The notes beneath the pieces were generated by a model. It did not search any database. It was not told the origin of the DNA and worked only from the letters and a program-made list of their open reading frames with translations. A program made the translations under genes and the position numbers. 64,000 bases of DNA from Nematostella vectensis (Eukaryota; Cnidaria; Anthozoa; Actiniaria; Edwardsiidae), in NCBI RefSeq assembly GCF_932526225.1, contig NC_064035.1, positions 10,961,296 through 11,025,295 of the forward strand, written 5' to 3'. Positions 57,581-64,000 of this stretch are shown piece by piece (position 1 is the stretch's first letter; each line of letters starts with the position of its first letter).

Positions 57581-57653
57581 AGCCGCACGGTTCCTGGGGG
57601 CGAGCGCAAAAACGGACGTTGTTTTTGCGCTCGCCCCCAGGAACCGTGCGGCT
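57581..57653. repeat. Perfect 33-bp inverted repeat with 7-base loop
   Basis: The arm at 57581-57613 (starting AGCCGCACGGTTCCTGGGGG) is the exact reverse complement of 57621-57653; the loop is GGACGTT. Transcription would give a long perfect hairpin. Confidence 0.95.
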
Positions 57654-57659
57654 TTGTTT

Positions 57660-59870
57660 TTGCGCTCTGTCTTGTTTTTGTTAAATATTTTTATTAAACG
57701 AGCTCTTCAAAGGTGGAACTGTTTGTATCAACACCCATGACCTGTCCTGGACTGACTGTCCTGATCTGGTAAGAAATTGTAAGAAATATCCATGCAAAAG
57801 TATACTAACATAAAAGTCAACCTAAATATGGATATTTGTGTCTTTTTTGTAAATTATATTTCCATTTAATTAAAAAAATTATACTTGTTATTTATGATCT
57901 GTTATGAATACTTTGTTCAAATTTGACTTTCCAAAAAAAAGAATGTGACCTCTTGGCAGACCAGAAACTATAATAGGTTTTATAATCATTACAAAAGTAT
58001 CTATTCTACTGCCCTACGCCATCGCAACGCCTAGTTACCAGAATTTAAAACTGTGTCATGGCTGCCATCTTGAATTTGAGATTCCAGCTCTCAGATCCAT
58101 GTTATTTGTGCAGTTAAAGGCCCGATTTGCGATTTAATTCCTGCATATTTTACCATAGCCTCAATTTCTACCAAGTTATTTTGGAAAATCATCTCAGCTT
58201 GGATTGATTTCGCTGTATTCACTCGTGTTTACATTTGCGACCCAAGTGCGAGACACGCGGCTCAAGATAAGAAGTAAAGTGCTGACTGCTTTAGACTCAT
58301 ACAGCTTACTTCAAGACGTAATTAAATGTGATCTGGACACTCATGAATGGAATCGAGGCATTTACCTTGATTGCTTAATATATTTTGAAGTGGAAGTAGT
58401 TTGAAACAATTGATGGAAATCGTCTCCCACAAATCGCTTTGTCGATGAATCTTACTTTACATCGGACACTTGACCGGCTACCCTAAGATGAATTTTATTT
58501 TCTTACTATAAAATATCTTGATCTCTCTTATTGAATGTCATCATTTTAACCATGTCGATTTTAATAAAGTACAGCATAGGTGTTGAAAGTCATGTAAGTG
58601 TAAAATATGTACTTAAATCTATGAAATTTTTTTTGGTACTTTGGTGCTTCCTTTAGATAAGCTTAAGTTTTATTATTTCCCTAAAATACCTTTATCCCTC
58701 ATTGAATATCATTTTATTTTTATGGAACATTTTCAATTAAATCTAGAGATTTGTAATATCTTTGTAGTGTTGTTGATCTTGAAAATATGTTTATGCTCTT
58801 TAAACTTCAATCAAGTCTGGATATTCTATAGCCCTCTCATTTGACTTCAAAATAAATAAATGTTGTTGTTTACTTGTAACTTACATTTCAATAAAATTAT
58901 ATTGTTAATACAATAGGACTTACTTTGGGTGTTAAAATAAATTTACCCCTAATTGATAGCACATTGAGGGCAGTGAACCAAAGAAATGTTTAAGAAATAA
59001 CAATTTTAAAACACATTTTCAGCTTTCCTTAATCTTATTTCGGTGCTAACTCTGATGTTGGGATAGTATTTGAAGATAGAACAATCAGCCCTGTCTACTT
59101 TCATGAGCACACCTCGAATCCACCCCACACCTGAAGAGACGATGCTCTTACCTTTCTTGCCCCAATCAGTGTTGTGATAATGGCATTTACAATAAAAGCA
59201 AGATTTTATATTTAATTTTTAATTAAATCCAAAGTAGGCAGTAAAATCTTTGTCACACATGTCACACAAACAAGTTGCAGGTCTCAGGTATCCCAGTCAA
59301 CCCTGCGTGCAGGGTCTAGTTGGACGAGAGAAGTCTGAAGGCTCTGGTACCAAGGGTAAAATTGTCCTGGTCGAACAAACGCATTGGCACATGTTTCCTG
59401 CTAGTGTTGACAAATTTTTGCCTAGTGAGTAGTGCGAATTGCCCCATCTCCCCTTTCTATCAAGTATTCTTTGGAAAGCAATCGGTCGATGATGTTTGAA
59501 GCAATGCGTCTGGTGGTAGATTTTCCGACGATGTGACTTCCAATTCAGAGCGAATGGCCTTATTATTCACTTGTCTCTTCCTTTGCTATGGCCATTGTTT
59601 AGAATTCGACCGGAAGTAAATTGGTGCGATTGCCGCAATATACTGTATATGAAAAGTTATGGGAAACGTTTAGGGTAATACTTCCTAGTATTACTAATAC
59701 TTACTAGACTGAACTAGTGATAATGGAATCTGGAATGTCTATTACCGCCCCCACACCACCTTGCCCAAACAAAAGAAAATAAAAACTGGAAAACAACCAA
59801 TCAGAAAGCGTACCTTTCTTCATTGATAAACACCGCGCGCGGTAACACTTTAACTAGTTCCTCATCAACC
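57660..59870. other. Gene-free interval upstream of the zinc transporter
   Basis: AT-rich sequence with no supported gene. It contains the dispersed element copy at 59283-59371. The transporter promoter presumably lies in the last few hundred bases. Confidence 0.4.
59283..59371 (+). repeat. Dispersed element, second copy
   Basis: See the copy at 56350-56452. It starts CAGGTATCCCAGTCAACCCT and contains GAGAGAAGTCTGAAGGCTCT. The overlapping open frame 59250-59432 is judged incidental. Confidence 0.7.
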
Positions 59871-62800
59871 ATGGCTACAGTAGTCGGACTCCTTCTTCTT
59901 GGCTTTTTAGCAGGCACTGGCTTCTCGCACGATTCCCTAGACGATGGCCATGGGCAATATACTTTTGCCGATTTCACGGCTCGACTCCATTCTCGAGACA
60001 CGTTGTCTTTTACTGACATAAACAAAATATTCGAAAAGCTTTACTTCGAAAATTGTACTTCAACTGGACGAAAACAAGACTGTAACAGGGTAAGAAAAGT
60101 ACTTTTTGATTAATAGTTTCGTGTTTTTTTTAATCTTTTTTAAAATAAACCAGTTTAAGTACAAAAAATATCCTTCCAGAACGCGACTATGAGCGGCGTT
60201 CGACACGAATCAACGATCATGATATGATCACTAGTCTTACTTTCCCGTATTTCATTCGTTTTAGTGTTTTTCCCCGTCCGATCTCGGTCTTAGCTCATCT
60301 ACGCTGTTAAATGCGACCGAATTTGCCGCGAAATCCGTGGCGATTGTTTACTACCTTACGCCAGGACAGAATGCCGGACTCGCTAACTTGAGTGCCGTGT
60401 GCAACACGTCGATAGCGGTTCCCAACAACCTTTTCGCCACGATTAGATCCAAGTACGGTGCTAATAGCTCACATGGGATCACCACACACGCACTAGATGG
60501 AATCCTACAGGCCATTAATACAACTTTAGGGAAGAATCTCTCCAAGAAAAAGGTATGTCGATGTTCAATCACGTTTTCAGAGTTCTATTGAGCTAAGTCA
60601 TGCGTAAGCAATTTCATCAGAATTTAGTCATTGCGTGTTGTGTGTCATCATGGAGTGGCAGAGCCGTCTCGAAGTTTATAGGGTCAAGTCTTATTAGAAA
60701 CTTCCCTTTATCCTGGTTGAATGTGTGTGATAGCTATCCATCGAAAGGAAATTTATGAAATAAACTTCAAAACTGTATAACGAACTGTATTATAGCTTAT
60801 AGTTAAGTAGATTAGACTTTGCTATTTTTATTTCAAACAATTCAGCATTGTTTTTTTTGTACAAAAGCAACACGCCGTGGAGCCCTCCTAAGAATGTTGT
60901 TAAGAGTTTTTTATATAGTTAAAATCTTTTGAAATGGAGGTATAAGTGTTATAAATCCGCCTCGATTCAAGAAGATCCGAATTTTTTTTAAGAAATCAAA
61001 CACGGGAATTGAAAGCAAACTCTGGATAAAAGGTCTTTTGATGGATTTCTGACACACAGCGACATAAGCTTATTGGTAGGAATCCTTCTAATACTTTAGG
61101 CTCCTAGCGAGTTGCTGTTTTCATGGGACGTAATTAATATTCTTTTTTAGTGAAATACTTTCGTGATGTGAAAGGAATGCGTAGGAATAACTTTTACAAA
61201 TGACTGGCCAAGCAAAGCTTATTTAAGCTTACTTTATAATCTGACCCCCCCAGCCAACAATCCTCAAATGTGAGGGGCAGGCTGTAATTGGTAAATAAAT
61301 AAATAAAATATTATTAAATAATAAATAATAAATTAAGCTGAGTCATAAGTAATTCTGTTATTTTTAATGCAGAAGCCAGAAAGACATTTACCGTTAGGTT
61401 TGTGTTAGATTAGGATTAGTATTTTCATACAAAGGTGTCTCCATAAAAGTTATTAAAAATCTAGGGTAATTTGAGCCCCTATTTGCTTAGTTCGCCTTTA
61501 GGCACTACTTGTAACTTCCATGTGACTCTTATATAAATTCAGCTTAGCTTAGCATACTGCTATCCTAAGTACTATATAAACTGAATTATATAGTCTGTTT
61601 GTGTAAGCAATGACTCTTGGTTATTCAGGAAAATGGTATGAAACCAAAGATATAAACTCAGTTAATGCGTGCAAACTTTGTGCAATCATGAACTTGATAC
61701 ATGTTTGCTTTTACCAAAGCTGGAACGTTATTTTCACCACATTTCATTATGTTTCGATTTTCAGCTTTTGCCTGTGTCAATATTCCTGTTTTTCTTAATC
61801 TAAGTTGGGCTGGGTTCCTAGAAAGATGATTAACACTAACCCAGGGTTGAATGTCATTTTTATCCAATCGATTGTCTAGGTGGCCATACTTATCCCTAGG
61901 TTAGCGCTAACCTGCTTTCTAGGAACCTGGCCCTGTTTACTAAATAAATAAATTCCAAGTTTGGTATATTTTTTTTCCCTGAGATTTTCTTTAGATGTTG
62001 TATTTTTCTGATTAAAGCATCTTTGAATTTCCCAAACAAGCTACCAACGTCACCTGTTAAACCTATTTTCAAAAATGAATATTGTAAGGTCTAGCATCCC
62101 ACCTTCCTACCAGCATACAAATGTAACATCCCAAACTCCAACTAAGAATATTAACTCATGATATAAAACTAACTTATTCCATATCTATATATATAAAGTT
62201 CCATATTAGATTTTATTTAGTTTTAAAAGTGATTAATTTTTATACCTTCTTATAATAACATCCTGTTTAGTGCTTTAATGCGGAGTCCATAACAGAGGGT
62301 GTCCATGCATCATCTGGTCACTCTGAGCATGGAGGACACAAGGAAGAGACTCTAGATGAACATGATTTTGAACACGCCTGTGCCAGTATCGTGTCTCACC
62401 TCTACCAGGGCTACTGCATTGGTGAAAGCCATCATGACCATGACCATGCTAAAAACCTTCCAGATAAGAAATTCTTTCTGGATTACCTTTACAAGAATAA
62501 ACAATACCTAGATGAAGATGATCTATCCAAGATCGCCAAAAAACTTGGAATAGCAATCAATGCCAAACCCTCATCTGAGAGCCATGATGGTCATTCCCAC
62601 AAAAGGAAGCGTCGAGCAGCTGAAGCCACCCCAACAACTGCCACACCCCATAACCAGACGGTATGATAAATAGCAGAGTATAAAAATTAAATAATCCCCA
62701 TTACCCACTATTCGCCTTAAGAGAAGGATATAGTGCACTCTACTGTTAACTGATACTATTACAGCTGGGTATTTATTGTTGCCAATGATAAGCTGTCTTT

Positions 62801-63952
62801 AATCTAATAACAGGGTTGTCGGTGTGGTAAGCATGGATAATATTTCCACCGAGACCACAGATACTGCATAGCAACTCACTCAGGGCCCTGGCTTATCACT
62901 GCTGCATTTAGACTCATGGAAATCTCTATTGTTTCAGTGCTTCACTCTTGATCAGATGCTGGAAGTGTTTGGCATTGACCATGCTATTGGAGCTAGTAGG
63001 CTCTACTTCAAGGAACTTTGTCCAGCATTCATTCAACAAGCTATCAGTGGTTCTTGTGCTGCTAAAGCTTCTGCCACCAAGAAAGAGGATGCTGAAATGG
63101 CAAAGGGTATGTATCTGTATATACATCCTTACTCGCTTTTAAAAATAAGCTAGTAGTCAGATATTCCAATGTCCTCCAAACTACTTTCACAACTGTTGAT
63201 GTAATAACTTGAAAATCTATTTCCCCTATGTGCTGCTCTAGGAAGATTTTTGACCAACAATCTTTCTGCCTTTAGCCATTAAAGTTGGTATTTATAATAG
63301 TTATAATAATCTTTATTAATAATAATCTTTGTTACTTTTATGTCATTTCTCATTGTGTTGTTGCCGTTAAAACATCCTATCTTTTCATTGAAAGGGTAAC
63401 ACTTAAGTTGGAGCTGTGCTCTGTGTGTTCGCATATTGTGGTAAAGCCTTATAAATAAATATAAATAAAGGGATGAATAGTCAGACTTCGATGATAACTT
63501 CCAAAATCTTCTGCACCCCTCTACCCAAAAAAGTTTTCATCATCAAAATACTAAGAAAAGCCAAGAATGATATGTCCTAAGTTCTACATCCAAGTCACTA
63601 ACTGCAGTTTGTTTAGGTTATTTTATCTTGCAATCCCATGTTATTATGTGAGTGTGCTGTCAAATGCAAAACTAAAAAAATACTACTAAGAAGATTGTCA
63701 CAGAATAGACAATATCTGAAATTCTTCACCTCTCTTCTCTGTTCTTAACTCTATCAGTAATCTCATTTTTTGTTTTAAACAGTCTGGGGGTATGGTTTCC
63801 TTGCTGTTACCATCATTAGTCTAGTTTCAATTCTTGGAGTTGTTACTATTCCATTGATGGACAAGACATTTTACAAGAAGGTGCTGGCACTTCTGGTGTC
63901 TCTAGCAGTAGGTACTCTTGCTGGGGATGGAGTTCTTCATCTGATTCCACAT
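59871..63952 (+). CDS. ZIP family zinc transporter, LIV-1 type (SLC39A), 3' part beyond window
   Basis: Predicted exons: 59871-60089, 60265-60552, 62271-62660, 62938-63106 and 63783-63952 (ends at donor GTAAGT); the phases agree and give the first 412 aa. The start is the ATG at 59871 (CAACCATGG), followed by a signal peptide (ATVVGLLLLGFLAGTGFS). The long extracellular domain has a helical N-terminal region, two His-rich stretches (SGHSEHGGHKEE and GESHHDHDHAKN), a basic HSHKRKRRAAEA site, and a PAL-like segment before the membrane (LYFKELCPAFIQQ). The first membrane helices follow: VWGYGFLAVTIISLVSILGV and ALLVSLAVGTLAGDGVLHLI. These move zinc into the cytosol, from outside or from organelles. 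The membrane part resembles both ZIP6/10 and ZIP8/14, so no member is assigned. The HEXXH-type motif would lie beyond the window. Confidence 0.9.
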
Positions 63953-64000
63953 GTAAGTTCTTGGAGAAATCCTATTGCTTTTGGCTTTGTTAAAGATAGC

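Overview
The window is nuclear DNA from an animal. Genes are intron-rich with GT-AG junctions and long noncoding stretches, and several encode animal proteins (PMS1, SEM1/DSS1, a SAXO axonemal protein, glutamate carboxypeptidase II-like enzymes, a LIV-1 zinc transporter). Frequent short inverted-repeat elements, CR1/Jockey-like LINE debris and low-complexity tracts suggest a marine invertebrate. An anthozoan cnidarian such as a sea anemone is my best guess, but that is inference.

Layout: 1-5.9 kb, the 3' part of a minus-strand gene with tandem CAP domains, interrupted by a 4.7 kb minisatellite intron. 6-13.5 kb, mostly gene-free, with one possible small membrane protein (10.33 kb) and MITE-like elements. 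13.6-20.4 kb, plus-strand glutamate carboxypeptidase II-like gene 1 with two possible first exons. 21.3-25.9 kb, a 33-bp minisatellite split by a broken LINE. 26.6-33.9 kb, minus-strand carboxypeptidase gene 2, convergent with gene 1 and with identical intron positions and phases. 36.9-38.1 kb, a secreted cysteine-rich protein. 38.7-42.0 kb, minus-strand SAXO gene, divergent from PMS1 (42.9-48.2 kb). 49-51.6 kb, a decayed hAT transposase and a broken duplicate of part of a PMS1 exon. 52.2-53.5 kb, SEM1 on the minus strand. 53.8-57.7 kb, dense inverted-repeat elements. 59.9 kb to the end, the 5' half of a ZIP-family zinc transporter.

The most unusual signal is a theme seen in three introns of two unrelated gene families: minisatellite arrays that begin at a splice site and copy it. 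In the CAP gene each of about 60 units carries the last 25 bases of the preceding exon plus a GT donor. In carboxypeptidase gene 2, one array copies the donor of intron 2, and another begins at the last base of intron 3 and repeats its acceptor. Exon joins were worked out by hand from reading-frame phase, splice consensus and remembered family alignments; no search was run.
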